This document shows, piece by piece, positions 8,369-17,005 of a stretch of 64,000 nt of DNA; within the stretch, counting starts at the first letter, position 1; each line of letters opens with the position of its first letter. Origin of the DNA: Microbacterium esteraromaticum (GTDB lineage Bacteria > Actinomycetota > Actinomycetes > Actinomycetales > Microbacteriaceae); NCBI RefSeq assembly GCF_014084045.1, contig NZ_CP043732.1, positions 310,001 to 374,000 on the forward strand. The letters are read 5' to 3'. The notes under the pieces are model-generated. The model did no database searches and had not been told where the DNA came from. It saw nothing but the letters and a program-made list of their open reading frames with translations. Position numbers and translations under genes: made by a program.

Positions 8369-9794
8369 CGATACTCCAATGCGTTCCGTCCGGAGTGTCC
8401 TCCAGAGTGATTCCCGCCGCGCTGATCGCATCGCGGATGCGATCGGCTGCGGCCCAGTCCTTGTCAGCGCGCGCCTGCGCTCGCTGGGTGATCATCGTCT
8501 GCACGAGCGCGTCGAGGGCGGATGCCGTCCCGTCTGCGGCCGACGACGCGGCCGGCCCTGCGATGCCGAGCACGTCCGTCATCGACTCCACGGCCGACAG
8601 CGCGGCCGCGACGCCGTCGAGATCGCCCTGATCGACCTTCGCATTGCCGACGCGCACCGTCTCGTGCAGCACAGCGAGCGCCTGAGGCACGCCGAGGTCG
8701 TCATCCATGGCCGCAGCGAAGTCCTGCGGCACCCGACGCGCGACTGCGAGGGCATCGTCTCCTGCCCACACGGGCCCGCGCTGTCCGGCGCCCGCAAGCG
8801 CGCGCATCGCACGCGAGCGGAACGCGTCGACGCGCCCGAGCGCCGACTCCGCCTCCGCGAGGGTCGATGCCGTGATGTCGAGGCTCGAGCGGTAGTGGGC
8901 CGCGGCGAGCGCATAGCGCGCCACCATCGGGTCGACGCCCTGGAGGAAGTCCTTCGCGAGGGTGAAGTTGCCCAGCGACTTCGACATCTTCTGCCCGCCG
9001 ACAGTCACGAGACCGTTGTGCACCCAGTAGCGTGCGAATCCGTCGCCGGCCGCGGTCGACTGCGCAAGCTCGTTCTCATGATGCGGGAAGCGCAGATCGA
9101 GCCCTCCCCCGTGGATGTCGAACTCGGCGCCGAGATAGCGCTTCGACATCGCCGAGCACTCGATGTGCCATCCGGGGCGTCCTCGCCCCCAGGGCGAGTC
9201 CCACACGGCATCCCGCTGCTCGTCGACCTTCGCGCCCTTCCAGAGCGCGAAGTCCTGCGAATTGCGCTTGCCGCGCGGGTCGGCGTCGGCCGCCGCCTCC
9301 ATGGCATCCACCGACTGCCGAGTGAGCGAGCCGTACTCCGGCCAGGAGCGCACGTCGAAGTAGACGTCTCCCGAGGCGTCGGGAGCGACGTACGCGTGTC
9401 CGCGCTCGATGAGCGTGGCGATCAGCTCGTGCATCTGCGGGATGAAGCCCGTCGCCCGGGGCTCGTACGTCGGTGCGAGGATGCCCACTGCGGCATACGC
9501 CTGCGAGAACTCCTGCTCCATGCGGTAGGCGAGGGCCCACCAGGGCTCGGTGTCGGTCGCGTTGGCCAGCACCTTGTCGTCGATGTCGGTGACGTTGCGC
9601 ACGAAGGTGACGCGCCCGAACCGGTACTCGAGCCACCGCCGCAGCAGATCGAAGCTCAGCGCAGCGCGGACGTGTCCGATGTGAGGACCGGACTGCACGG
9701 TGGGTCCGCACACGTACATCGTCACGTTCGAGGGGTCGAGCGGAACGAAGTCGCGCAGCTGCTGCGCGCGGGTGTCGTACAGGCGGATCGTCAC
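8361..9794 (-). CDS. cysS: Cysteine--tRNA ligase
   Basis: A class I aminoacyl-tRNA synthetase of 477 residues that charges tRNA-Cys in the cytoplasm. A zinc-ligand Cys29 sits in 'YVCGPTV', HIGH is at residues 38-41 and the KMSKS loop reads 'GQKMSKSLGNF'. The zinc site 'WHIECSAMS' and 'DLRFPHHENE' are intact, and the C-terminal anticodon domain is present. The mycothiol ligase MshC is related, but the full length and C-terminal domain favour CysS. The GTG start has no Shine-Dalgarno but follows TAGTCT by six bases, suggesting a leaderless message. Confidence 0.97.
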   Translation of the reverse strand: MTIRLYDTRAQQLRDFVPLDPSNVTMYVCGPTVQSGPHIGHVRAALSFDLLRRWLEYRFGRVTFVRNVTDIDDKVLANATDTEPWWALAYRMEQEFSQAYAAVGILAPTYEPRATGFIPQMHELIATLIERGHAYVAPDASGDVYFDVRSWPEYGSLTRQSVDAMEAAADADPRGKRNSQDFALWKGAKVDEQRDAVWDSPWGRGRPGWHIECSAMSKRYLGAEFDIHGGGLDLRFPHHENELAQSTAAGDGFARYWVHNGLVTVGGQKMSKSLGNFTLAKDFLQGVDPMVARYALAAAHYRSSLDITASTLAEAESALGRVDAFRSRAMRALAGAGQRGPVWAGDDALAVARRVPQDFAAAMDDDLGVPQALAVLHETVRVGNAKVDQGDLDGVAAALSAVESMTDVLGIAGPAASSAADGTASALDALVQTMITQRAQARADKDWAAADRIRDAISAAGITLEDTPDGTHWSIDG

Positions 9795-9846
9795 CGCACA
9801 AGACTACCGGGGCGGCGCAGCGCCCGCCTGGGCGTCGCCCCGTCGC

Positions 9847-11019
9847 TCAGACCTGGAGCACCAGCGCCACCGCGGTCACCGCGATTCCCTCGCCGCGGCC
9901 GGGGAAGCCGAGCCCGTCGGTGGTCGTCGCCGAGACTGTGACGGGGGCGCCGCCGAGCGCGGACGAGAGGGCCTGCTCGGCCTCCGCGCGGCGGGCGCTG
10001 AACCGCGGGCGGTTCCCCTGGAACTGCACCGACACGTTGCCGATCGCGAATCCCGCTTCTGCGAGCAGCTCGGCGGTGCGGCCGAGGAAGACGTCTGCGT
10101 GCGCGCCGGCGTACTCGGGATGCGCCGTGCCGAAATGCTCGCCGATGTCACCGAGTCCCGCCGCGCCCAGCAGCGCGTCGACGATGGCGTGGGCGACGGC
10201 GTCGCCGTCCGAGTGACCGGACAGGGGCTGCTCGCCCGGCCACTCCAGACCGGCGAGCCACAGAGTGCCTTCGCCGCCGAAGGCGTGCACATCCGTTCCC
10301 ACGCCTATGCGCGGCAGCGCGGGCCGGTCGGCGAGCAGCATCCGTGCCCGCTCGAGGTCGGCCAGGGTGGTGATCTTGAAGGCGCGCTCCGATCCGGCGA
10401 TGCGGCGGACGACCCCGCCCGCGGCGGCGAAGAGCGCCGCGTCGTCGGTGTGCTCCTCTCCGGATGCCAGGGCCGCGACGTACGCACCCTGAAGCGCGGT
10501 CCGGGGGAAGCCCTGCGGAGTCTGGGCGGCGGCGAGCACGGAGCGATCGACGGGCCCTGTGACCAGGTCGCCGTCGACGCGCTTGAGCGTGTCGACGACC
10601 GGAAGGGCGGGGATGACGCCTGCATCTCCGGTCACGGCCGAGGCGACCGCGGCGATCTGCGCCGGAGGCGTGAGCGCCCGCGCCGCATCGTGCACGAGCA
10701 CGATGCGCACGTCGTCACCCAGGGCATCCAGCCCGGCCGCAACCGACTGCTGACGGGTGGCACCGCCGACGACGACCGTTCCCGGATCGCGGTCGGCCGG
10801 TGCTGCGGCTCGAAGCTCGGCCTCGGCCTCCTGCTCGAGACCGGCCGGGACGACCGCGATCACCTGCATCGCCCCCGCCGCGTGCACTCCTTCGAGGGCG
10901 TGGCGCAGCAGGGTGCGACCGGCCAGCTCGACGAACGCCTTGGGAGCAGCGGCTCCCAGACGCGTGCCGGAGCCGGCGGCGACGATGATGACGGCGGAGC
11001 GCTCGGGGACTTCAGTCAC
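9847..11019 (-). CDS. ispDF: Bifunctional IspD/IspF isoprenoid enzyme
   Basis: A fusion of 2-C-methyl-D-erythritol 4-phosphate cytidylyltransferase (IspD) and 2-C-methyl-D-erythritol 2,4-cyclodiphosphate synthase (IspF), both in the non-mevalonate pathway. The IspD half (about residues 1-220) has '[13 protein letters not shown]', 'VHDAARALT' and 'AAQTPQGF'. The IspF half has '[11 protein letters not shown]', '[14 protein letters not shown]' with its metal ligands, and '[15 protein letters not shown]'. The frame opens at 11091, but that would run through the carD terminator. GTG 11019 follows TACCGT by six bases and gives 390 residues. Fusion of IspD to IspF is known in some actinobacteria and proteobacteria. 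Confidence 0.95.
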   Translation of the reverse strand: MTEVPERSAVIIVAAGSGTRLGAAAPKAFVELAGRTLLRHALEGVHAAGAMQVIAVVPAGLEQEAEAELRAAAPADRDPGTVVVGGATRQQSVAAGLDALGDDVRIVLVHDAARALTPPAQIAAVASAVTGDAGVIPALPVVDTLKRVDGDLVTGPVDRSVLAAAQTPQGFPRTALQGAYVAALASGEEHTDDAALFAAAGGVVRRIAGSERAFKITTLADLERARMLLADRPALPRIGVGTDVHAFGGEGTLWLAGLEWPGEQPLSGHSDGDAVAHAIVDALLGAAGLGDIGEHFGTAHPEYAGAHADVFLGRTAELLAEAGFAIGNVSVQFQGNRPRFSARRAEAEQALSSALGGAPVTVSATTTDGLGFPGRGEGIAVTAVALVLQV

Positions 11020-11066
11020 GCTGACACGGTATCGTGCGCGCGCACGCCCCGAAGAGGGCGCGGACG

Positions 11067-11103
11067 CGAAGAGGGCGGATGCCCATGGCATCCGCCCTCT
11101 TCG
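11067..11103 (-). terminator. Terminator of carD
   Basis: A 17-bp perfect stem (11067-11083 with 11087-11103) with a 3-base loop lies 24 bases past the carD stop and 48 bases before the preferred ispDF start. It separates the two transcripts and argues against the upstream ispDF start at 11091. Confidence 0.85.
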
Positions 11104-11127
11104 AATTCCGGTCGTATGACGCGCTCG

Positions 11128-11610
11128 TCAGGAGGCGAGGACCTCGTCGAGCAGCGCGCCCGCCTTGTCCTCGTCGATCTTCTCGGCCAGAGCGAGCTCC
11201 GACACGAGGATCTGGCGGGCCTTGGCGAGCATCCGCTTCTCACCCGCGGAGAGTCCGCGGTCCTGATCGCGGCGCCACAGGTCGCGCACGACCTCGCTCA
11301 CCTTGATCACGTCACCCGAGGCGAGCTTCTCCAGGTTCGCCTTGTAGCGGCGCGACCAGTTGGTGGGCTCCTCGGTGAACGGGGCGCGCAGCACCTCGAA
11401 GACGTTCTCAAGACCCTCCTTGCCGATCACGTCGCGAACGCCGACCAGGTCGACATTCTCCGCAGGAACCTCGATGATGAGATCGCCCTGCGTGACGTTG
11501 AGCTTCAGGTACTTCTTGGTCTCCCCCTTGATCACGCGGTCCTTGACCTCGATGATCGTCGCGGCTCCGTGGTGCGGATAGACGACGGTTTCGCCAACCT
11601 CAAAAAGCAT
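11128..11610 (-). CDS. carD: CarD family RNA polymerase-binding regulator
   Basis: An essential actinobacterial transcription factor that binds the RNA polymerase beta subunit and stabilises open complexes at rRNA and other promoters. At 160 residues it is the length of mycobacterial CarD. The N-terminal RNAP-interaction domain begins '[15 protein letters not shown]', and the C-terminal DNA-binding helical domain contains '[19 protein letters not shown]' and '[15 protein letters not shown]', almost identical to mycobacterial CarD. The chosen ATG follows AAAGGA; a frame-compatible ATG 12 codons upstream lacks support. Upstream on the minus strand is a TATCCT hexamer as a possible -10. Confidence 0.97.
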   Translation of the reverse strand: MLFEVGETVVYPHHGAATIIEVKDRVIKGETKKYLKLNVTQGDLIIEVPAENVDLVGVRDVIGKEGLENVFEVLRAPFTEEPTNWSRRYKANLEKLASGDVIKVSEVVRDLWRRDQDRGLSAGEKRMLAKARQILVSELALAEKIDEDKAGALLDEVLAS

Positions 11611-11719
11611 AAAAACGTGTCCTTTCGGCAATCTCCAGGATACCACAGCAGTTATGCAGTAAGGTTCGCCGCCGGTCTCCCTGCGGCCTCGTCGTCGTCG
11701 TTCCCGGCCCCCTACCCAC

Positions 11720-11725
11720 TAGACT
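11720..11725 (+). promoter_or_regulatory. Possible -10 element for the lipoprotein gene
   Basis: TAGACT lies 34 bases before the GTG of the lipoprotein gene. The same hexamer precedes both tRNA-Lys and tRNA-Pro in this window. No good -35 is seen. Confidence 0.4.
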
Positions 11726-11759
11726 GAACCAGGACACCCGTCGCACCTCAGGAGGATCC

Positions 11760-12272
11760 GTGAACTCGCGCTCTGCTGCGTCCATCGCTCCGCGTCTCGT
11801 CGCCGCCATCGCCCTGGGCTCGGCGCTCGCACTCGGCACGACCGGATGCACCTTCATCACGCACCAGGCGACGACGAACCCCTACCCTGCTTCCGACGGC
11901 GTCCCCATCGACGAGACCGGCGGAGACGTCATCGCGCGCAACGTCTTCATCGTCACCACCGAGGACGGCGAGATCGGCAGCCTGGTCGGCGCCTTCATCA
12001 ACGAGGGCGACAAGACCACGACGGTCGACATCGACGTCGCCGACGAACAGCTCACCCTGCGCGTCCCCAGCGCGGAGCGCGTGAGCCTCGGCGCCGAAGA
12101 GATGCCGCTGCGCATCGAGAACCTCGGCGTCAAGCCCGGTGCCACCGTGGAGGTGCTCGTCATCTCCGGCGACGGCGAGGCCGTGCCCGCCCAGGTGCCC
12201 GTTCTCGACGGCTCGCTCCCCCAGTACGCCGACCTCGTGCCGGCCGCGGAGCCGCTCGACGCCGCATCCTGA
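11760..12272 (+). CDS. LpqE-like lipoprotein
   Basis: A 170-residue exported lipoprotein of unknown function. The signal peptide ends in the lipobox 'TTGC' about residue 30, and the mature part looks like one beta-rich domain ('IARNVFIVTTEDGEIGSLVG'). The GTG start has AGGAGG at six bases. It stands back-to-back with carD exactly as lpqE does in mycobacteria, and its length and lipobox agree, so I read it as an LpqE relative by synteny. Function has to be left open. A strong bidirectional hairpin follows 24 bases after the stop. Confidence 0.8.
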   Translation: MNSRSAASIAPRLVAAIALGSALALGTTGCTFITHQATTNPYPASDGVPIDETGGDVIARNVFIVTTEDGEIGSLVGAFINEGDKTTTVDIDVADEQLTLRVPSAERVSLGAEEMPLRIENLGVKPGATVEVLVISGDGEAVPAQVPVLDGSLPQYADLVPAAEPLDAAS

Positions 12273-12295
12273 CGTCTGCGGCACCAGCCGCTGCA

Positions 12296-12336
12296 GCGAA
12301 GAGGCCGGCTCCCCCCACGGGAGCCGGCCTCTTCGC
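12296..12336. terminator. Bidirectional terminator between lipoprotein gene and regX3
   Basis: An 18-bp perfect stem (12296-12313 with 12319-12336) around a 5-base loop lies between two convergent genes, 24 bases from one stop and 13 from the other. It can serve both strands. Confidence 0.85.
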
Positions 12337-12348
12337 ATCCCGGGATGA

Positions 12349-13032
12349 TCAGCCCTCGAAGCGGTAGCCGAGCCCACGAACGGTGACGAGCATCACCGGG
12401 TCGCCCGGGTTCTGCTCGATGCGCGAGCGGATGCGCTTGATGTGCACGTCGAGCGTCTTCGTGTCTCCGAAGTAGTCGCTGCCCCACACGCGGTCGATCA
12501 GCTGACCGCGGGTGAGAACCCGCCCGGCGTTGCGCATGAGCACCTCGAGCAGCTCGAACTCCTTCAGAGGCATGTTGATCTCGGTGCCGTCGACGGCGAC
12601 CGTGTGCCTGTCGATGTCGAGGACGACCCGGCCGCCCTCCAGGACGCGCTCGTCGACTTCGGCCTCCGCCTGCACGACCCGGCGCAGCACAGCGCGCATG
12701 CGCGCCAGCAGCTCTCGCGACGAGTACGGCTTGGTGATGTAGTCGTCGGCGCCGAGCTCGAGCCCCACCACGATGTCGACCTCGGAGTCCTTCGCGGTCA
12801 GCATGATGATCGGCACGCTCGAGGTCTGCCGCACCTGACGGCACACCTCGGTCCCGGCCATGCCGGGCAGCATGAGGTCGAGCAGGATGATGTCGGCCCC
12901 GCGCTCGCGGAACGCTGTGAGCGCACCGGGGCCGTCCTCGCAGATCTCGACCTCATAGCCCTCGCGTCGCAGAAGGTAGGCGAGCGGGTCGGCCAGATCT
13001 GGCTCATCCTCGACGAGCAGGATGCGGGTCAT
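12349..13032 (-). CDS. regX3: OmpR-family response regulator, RegX3-like
   Basis: A 227-residue DNA-binding response regulator. The receiver has the acidic pocket 'VEDEPD', the phospho-acceptor Asp in 'ILLDLMLPGM' and Lys in 'ITKPYSS'. The winged-helix domain ends 'VRGLGYRFEG'. Its ATG overlaps the kinase stop (ATGA). Adjacency to a SenX3-like kinase, gpmA and a divergent phoU matches the mycobacterial phosphate-sensing SenX3-RegX3 locus, so it probably activates phosphate-starvation genes through the PHO boxes noted at 14321, 19913 and 23097. The frame is open further upstream, but only this start fits the receiver fold. Confidence 0.92.
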   Translation of the reverse strand: MTRILLVEDEPDLADPLAYLLRREGYEVEICEDGPGALTAFRERGADIILLDLMLPGMAGTEVCRQVRQTSSVPIIMLTAKDSEVDIVVGLELGADDYITKPYSSRELLARMRAVLRRVVQAEAEVDERVLEGGRVVLDIDRHTVAVDGTEINMPLKEFELLEVLMRNAGRVLTRGQLIDRVWGSDYFGDTKTLDVHIKRIRSRIEQNPGDPVMLVTVRGLGYRFEG

Positions 13033-14249
13033 GCGAACTCTCCGTTTCGAGCGTCGCGCGCGCGGGTATCCGCGTTCGTGCGCTTCTTCTTGGTCTTCTT
13101 CTTGGTCTTCTTCGCGCCGACGCTCTCCGGAGCCTCTGCACGCGGCAGGCGGATGGTGAACGTCGAGCCTCGGCCGGGGCGCGACCACACGCGCACCTCG
13201 CCGCCGTGGCGCTGCGTCGCGTGCTTCACGATCGACAGGCCCAGTCCCGTCCCGCCGGTGCGGCGTGAGCGCGCCTCGTCGGCACGGTAGAACCGTTCGA
13301 AGATGCGCTCGCGATCGGCATCCGAGATCCCGATGCCCTGATCGGTCACCGCGATCTCGACGACGTCACCATCCGCCTTCACCCCGACGCCCACGCGCGA
13401 GCCGCTCGGCGAGTAGACGATCGCGTTCGCGATGAGGTTGCCGACCGCCTCGATGAGCACCTGGGCATCGCCGCGCACCCAGACACCCCGCTCTCCGCCG
13501 CGGCTGAGCTCGACCCCGGCCGAATCGGCCTGCACCGAGTGCGCCTCGATGGACGCCGCGACCACCTCGTCGATCGCGACCGGCTCGACCTGGGAGAGGC
13601 TCTCGGCGGCCTGCAGTCGCGACAGGCTGAGGATGCGCCCGGTGAGCTGCCCCAGACGGGATGCCTCGGCCGAGATCCGGGCGGCGAAGATGCGCACCTG
13701 CTCGGCGTCATCGGCGGCCGACTCGATCGCCTCGGCGAGCAGGCTGACCGACGCCACGGGGGTCTTCAGCTCGTGACTCGTGTTGGAGACGAAGTCGGTG
13801 CGCATCTGATCGAGGCGCTCCCGCTCTGTGACATCGCGGATGATCAGCAGCGTCAGCTGCGGGCCGACCGAGCTCGCACGCGCAGAGACGAGGCGCGGGT
13901 CGAGCGACGCGCCTCCCGTGAGCCGCATCGTCTCGGTCGCGCTGGCGCCGCTGCTGCGCACCCCCCTGACGAGCCGTCGCAGATCGCCGTTCTCGAGAAC
14001 AGCTCCCTCGCGGATGCCGAAGCGGGCCGCCGCATTCGAGGTGGCCACCACGAGGCCCGATGCGTCGAGCACGCAGGCGGCATCGTCCATGCTGGCCAGC
14101 ACGTCGCCGATGCCCGCGGGGATCGCCGTCGACGTCTCCTGCAGCGCGATCGCACGCACCCGATACGCCCAGCCGACGAGCAGCACGGCACCGGCTCCGA
14201 TCAGCGCGCCGACGGCGAGGGCGAACAGCGCCAGCTGAGCGGAATCCAT
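13029..14249 (-). CDS. senX3: Sensor histidine kinase, SenX3-like
   Basis: A 406-residue kinase. It has an N-terminal membrane helix ('LALFALAVGALIGAGAVLLV'), a PAS-like domain around residues 50-150 ('DAACVLDASGLVVATSNAA'), the HisKA motif 'NTSHELKTPVAS', N box 'LIANAIVYSP' and G boxes 'DQGIGI' and 'GGTGLGLSIVKH'. The tail is unusually Lys-rich ('KKTKKKTKKKR'). Like mycobacterial SenX3 it lacks a large extracellular sensor and probably reads phosphate status through PhoU/Pst. The ATG at 14249 follows TACTCT by six bases, and its GGAGGC is too close for normal initiation, so a leaderless start is likely. Confidence 0.92.
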   Translation of the reverse strand: MDSAQLALFALAVGALIGAGAVLLVGWAYRVRAIALQETSTAIPAGIGDVLASMDDAACVLDASGLVVATSNAAARFGIREGAVLENGDLRRLVRGVRSSGASATETMRLTGGASLDPRLVSARASSVGPQLTLLIIRDVTERERLDQMRTDFVSNTSHELKTPVASVSLLAEAIESAADDAEQVRIFAARISAEASRLGQLTGRILSLSRLQAAESLSQVEPVAIDEVVAASIEAHSVQADSAGVELSRGGERGVWVRGDAQVLIEAVGNLIANAIVYSPSGSRVGVGVKADGDVVEIAVTDQGIGISDADRERIFERFYRADEARSRRTGGTGLGLSIVKHATQRHGGEVRVWSRPGRGSTFTIRLPRAEAPESVGAKKTKKKTKKKRTNADTRARDARNGEFA

Positions 14250-14320
14250 GCCTCCAGAGTAAAGGTCTGCGCATCGGTCACCAGACGTACACCGCGCCGT
14301 CATGCGGCAGAGAGGCTAGT

Positions 14321-14349
14321 ATTCACGTTCCCGGCACCGTTTGTTAACC
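14321..14349. promoter_or_regulatory. Candidate PHO box between senX3 and phoU
   Basis: Three heptamers in 11-bp phase: ATTCACG (14321-14327), CGGCACC (14332-14338) and GTTAACC (14343-14349). They resemble the GTTCACC direct repeats bound by actinobacterial phosphate regulators. The middle one is weak. The site lies in the divergent intergenic region. Confidence 0.5.
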
Positions 14350-14432
14350 TTCGCCCCGGACAATCGATCCGGCCGCGTGAGCGCGTGCTCCTCGGCATGC
14401 GTGCCGAACCCCCGACGAAAGGTTGCGCCGAC

Positions 14433-15143
14433 ATGCGCGAAGTCTTCCACCAGTCCCTCGAAGAGCTGCAGTCGCGCCTCGCCGAGATCGCAGACCTGGT
14501 CACGGTCGCGATCCAGAAGGCGACCACGGCGTTCGCCGAGAGCGACGTCGCCCTGGCCGAGGAGGTCATCGCCGACGACGCCAAGATCGACGAGCTCGCC
14601 GTCGCGCTCGATGAGCAGGCCATCGAGATCCTCGCCCGCCAGCAGCCCGTCGCCCGCGACCTGCGCATCGTGATCACCGCCCTGCGCGTGAGCGCGTCGC
14701 TCGAGCGGATGGGCGACATGGCCGAGCACATCGCACAGCTCGCGCGCCTCCGCTTCCCCGAGCGCGCCGTGCCGAAGGGCCTGAAGGGCACCTTCCGCCG
14801 CATGGGCGAGCTCGACGTGGAGATCGCCGGCACCCTCGCCGAGCTGCTGCGCACGCAGGACCTGCGCTTCGCCGATGAGATCCGCAACGCGGACGACGAC
14901 GTCGACGAGCTGCACGCCAGCGTGTTCGAGAAGGTGCTCAGCGACAACTGGAAGGGCGAGGCGACGGCCACCGTCGACGCCACGCTCGCCAGCCGCTACC
15001 ACGAGCGCTTCGCCGACCACGCCGTCGCCGTCGCGAAGAAGGTCGTCTACCTCGCCACCGGAGACTGGGCCGTCGCCGAGGACGACATCGCCCTGGCTGC
15101 CGAGGCGCAGTTCCCGGCCACCCCGGAGACGCCCGCACCCTGA
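14433..15143 (+). CDS. phoU: Phosphate signalling complex protein PhoU
   Basis: A 236-residue all-helical protein made of two PhoU domains that couples the Pst transporter to the sensor kinase and restrains the phosphate response. 'MREVFHQSLEELQSRLAEIA' opens the first three-helix bundle, and the metal-binding stretches 'RDLRIVITALRVSASLERMG' and 'RYHERFADHAVAVAKKV' are present in each half. The ATG follows GAAAGG. It is divergent from senX3-regX3 and preceded by a candidate PHO box, so it is likely regulated by the system it modulates. Confidence 0.95.
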   Translation: MREVFHQSLEELQSRLAEIADLVTVAIQKATTAFAESDVALAEEVIADDAKIDELAVALDEQAIEILARQQPVARDLRIVITALRVSASLERMGDMAEHIAQLARLRFPERAVPKGLKGTFRRMGELDVEIAGTLAELLRTQDLRFADEIRNADDDVDELHASVFEKVLSDNWKGEATATVDATLASRYHERFADHAVAVAKKVVYLATGDWAVAEDDIALAAEAQFPATPETPAP

Positions 15144-15166
15144 TCGCACCGTCGGCCGCTTCTTGT

Positions 15167-15250
15167 CGCCGACACCCCCTGATATCGCCGAGACCCCGTG
15201 CTGCAGACGTCTGCAGCACGGGGTCTCGGTGGTGAGGCGGGGTGTCGGCG
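15167..15250. repeat. Nested palindromic element, copy 1
   Basis: The outer 12-bp arms are 15167-15178 and 15239-15250. Inside is a perfect 42-bp palindrome, 15188-15208 with 15209-15229. It fills the gap between the convergent phoU and gpmA genes and ends at the base before the gpmA stop codon. A second copy with the same arm sequences is at 56544-56636. Confidence 0.85.
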
Positions 15251-15994
15251 CTACTTCTTGCCCTGCGCGGCGACGGCGGCGGCGCCGGCGGCAGCGGCCT
15301 CGGGGTCGAGGTAGCGGCTCGGGCCGGTGGGCACGTTGTCGTCGTCGAGCTCGTACACCAGCGGGATGCCCGTCGGGATGTTCAGCTCTGCGATGTCGTC
15401 GTCGCTGATGCCGTCGAGGTGCTTGACCAGGCCCCGCAGCGAGTTGCCGTGCGCCGTCACGAGCACCGTCTTGCCCGCCTCGAGGTCGGGGATGATCGCG
15501 TCGTTCCAGTACGGGAGGAGCCGGTCGATGACCAGCTTCAACGACTCGGTGCGCGGGACATCGCCGTCGATACCCGCGTAGCGCGGGTCGTTCACCTGGC
15601 TGAACTCGCTGTCGTCGGCCAGCAGGGGCGGGGGCACATCGAACGAGCGGCGCCACAGCTGGAACTGCTCGGGCCCGAACTCCTCGAGCGTCTGCGCCTT
15701 GTCCTTGCCCTGCAGAGCGCCGTAGTGGCGCTCGTTGAGGCGCCACGAGCGGGTCACCGGGATCCACAGCCGGTCGGCCGCATCAAGGGCGATGTTCGCG
15801 GTCTGGATCGCGCGGCTCAGCAGCGAGGTGTGCAGCACATCGGGCAGCAGCCCCGACTCCGCCAGCAGCTCGCCGCCGCGACGGGCCTCGGCCCTGCCCT
15901 GCTCGGTGAGGCGGACGTCCACCCATCCGGTGAAGAGGTTGAGCTGGTTCCATTCGCTCTGGCCATGGCGGAGCAGGATCAGGGTGCGCGTCAT
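15251..15994 (-). CDS. gpmA: 2,3-bisphosphoglycerate-dependent phosphoglycerate mutase
   Basis: A glycolytic enzyme of 247 residues interconverting 3- and 2-phosphoglycerate. The phosphohistidine motif '[12 protein letters not shown]' is at the N-terminus, with '[14 protein letters not shown]' and '[17 protein letters not shown]' further on, all diagnostic of the dPGM family. The C-terminus ends in Ala/Gly with a KK tail. The frame opens 40 codons earlier, but that extension has no family match. The chosen ATG lies seven bases after TAAACT, so it is probably leaderless. In mycobacteria gpm1 also neighbours senX3-regX3. Confidence 0.96.
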   Translation of the reverse strand: MTRTLILLRHGQSEWNQLNLFTGWVDVRLTEQGRAEARRGGELLAESGLLPDVLHTSLLSRAIQTANIALDAADRLWIPVTRSWRLNERHYGALQGKDKAQTLEEFGPEQFQLWRRSFDVPPPLLADDSEFSQVNDPRYAGIDGDVPRTESLKLVIDRLLPYWNDAIIPDLEAGKTVLVTAHGNSLRGLVKHLDGISDDDIAELNIPTGIPLVYELDDDNVPTGPSRYLDPEAAAAGAAAVAAQGKK

Positions 15995-16034
15995 GGGTCT
16001 GAGTTTATCGAACCTGCTCATCGGGGCGGGCTGC

Positions 16035-16114
16035 GTGACCTTCCCCTCGCTCGCAGAGCGGGTGCCCCTCCCGCTTCGCGGGTCCCTCCCCGATGCTCGC
16101 TCGGGGAAGGTCAC
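16035..16114. repeat. Inverted repeat with internal hairpins upstream of gpmA
   Basis: Twelve-base arms at 16035-16046 and 16103-16114 are exact complements. Between them lies a further hairpin around 16070-16082 and a CGCTCG-rich pair. It sits in the divergent region between gpmA and the methyltransferase gene. Confidence 0.6.
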
Positions 16115-16166
16115 TCCGCCCTCTCATGAGCAGTGGGACACGCACCTGTTGATGGAGGATAGGGAG

Positions 16167-16988
16167 ATGAACGCACCTGTGGGGAATCCGACGCGCGGGA
16201 CGACGGGGACCAATCGGCTGCGGCGGAATGACAGGTGGATCGCGGCGTCGGACGCCTTCCGAAGGGCTGCGGACCCGCTGGTCGTCGACCTGGGATACGG
16301 GGCCAGCGGCGTCACGGCGTTCGAGCTCGCGACTCGGCTGCGCCGCGTGAGGCCCGATGCCGAGGTGCTCGGGCTCGAGCTCGATCCCGAGCGCGTCGCG
16401 ACGGCGCGCCGCCAGCTCGACGACGTGCGCGCAGGACGCACCCCCTTCGCCGCCGACCTGCCCGTGTCGTTCGCGCGAGGGGGCTTCGAGGTGCCCGTTC
16501 CCGGCGGTCGGAGGCCGGCGGTCATCCGGGCCATGAACGTCCTGCGGCAGTACGACGAGGGCGACGTCGCCGATGCCTGGCGACGGGTCGCCTCCCGGCT
16601 CACGCCGGGCGGGATGCTGTTCGAGGGCACGTGCGACGAGATCGGCCGCATCGCGAGCTGGGTCGACGTGGAATCCGACGGCCGCCCCGTGTCGTTCACG
16701 ATCTCGCTCCGGCTGACTGAGCTCGAGCATCCGGGTATCGTCGCCGAGCGCCTGCCCAAGGCGCTCATCCATCGCAACGTTTCCGGTGAGCGCATCCACG
16801 ACCTGCTCACCGCGCTCGACCGCGAGTGGGACCGCGCCGCTCCCCTGTCGGCCTTCGGTCCGGTGCAGCGGTGGCTCGCCGCGGTCTCGGCGCTCAAGGC
16901 GCAGGGCATCCCCGTGCAGGGCACGAAGCAGCGCTGGCGCCTCGGCGAGGTCACCGTCCCCTGGACGGCCGTCGCGCCGGCATCCTGA
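16167..16988 (+). CDS. Class I SAM-dependent methyltransferase-like protein
   Basis: A 273-residue protein with a Rossmann-type methyltransferase core. 'PLVVDLGYGASGVTAFELA' is motif I, 'EVLGLELDPERVATARRQL' the acidic loop that binds the ribose of SAM, and 'AVIRAMNVLRQY' a motif IV-like segment. The target cannot be told from sequence. The ATG has GGAGG about eleven bases upstream, and an alternative ATG lies five codons earlier. It is divergent from gpmA and convergent with ygfZ, 17 bases apart, so it is probably monocistronic. Confidence 0.8.
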   Translation: MNAPVGNPTRGTTGTNRLRRNDRWIAASDAFRRAADPLVVDLGYGASGVTAFELATRLRRVRPDAEVLGLELDPERVATARRQLDDVRAGRTPFAADLPVSFARGGFEVPVPGGRRPAVIRAMNVLRQYDEGDVADAWRRVASRLTPGGMLFEGTCDEIGRIASWVDVESDGRPVSFTISLRLTELEHPGIVAERLPKALIHRNVSGERIHDLLTALDREWDRAAPLSAFGPVQRWLAAVSALKAQGIPVQGTKQRWRLGEVTVPWTAVAPAS

Positions 16989-17005
16989 CCTGGCTCGCGG
17001 AAGGG

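Noticed and set aside
6584..8410. A 608-codon plus-strand frame with a strong AAGGAGG before its ATG
   Set aside because: It lies opposite the NAD(P)-binding gene and rlmB, has the biased composition of an antisense shadow and shows no domain. The ribosome-site match is probably chance.
9847..11091. Longer ispDF starting at 11091
   Set aside because: It would run through the carD terminator stem and adds an N-terminus without family match.
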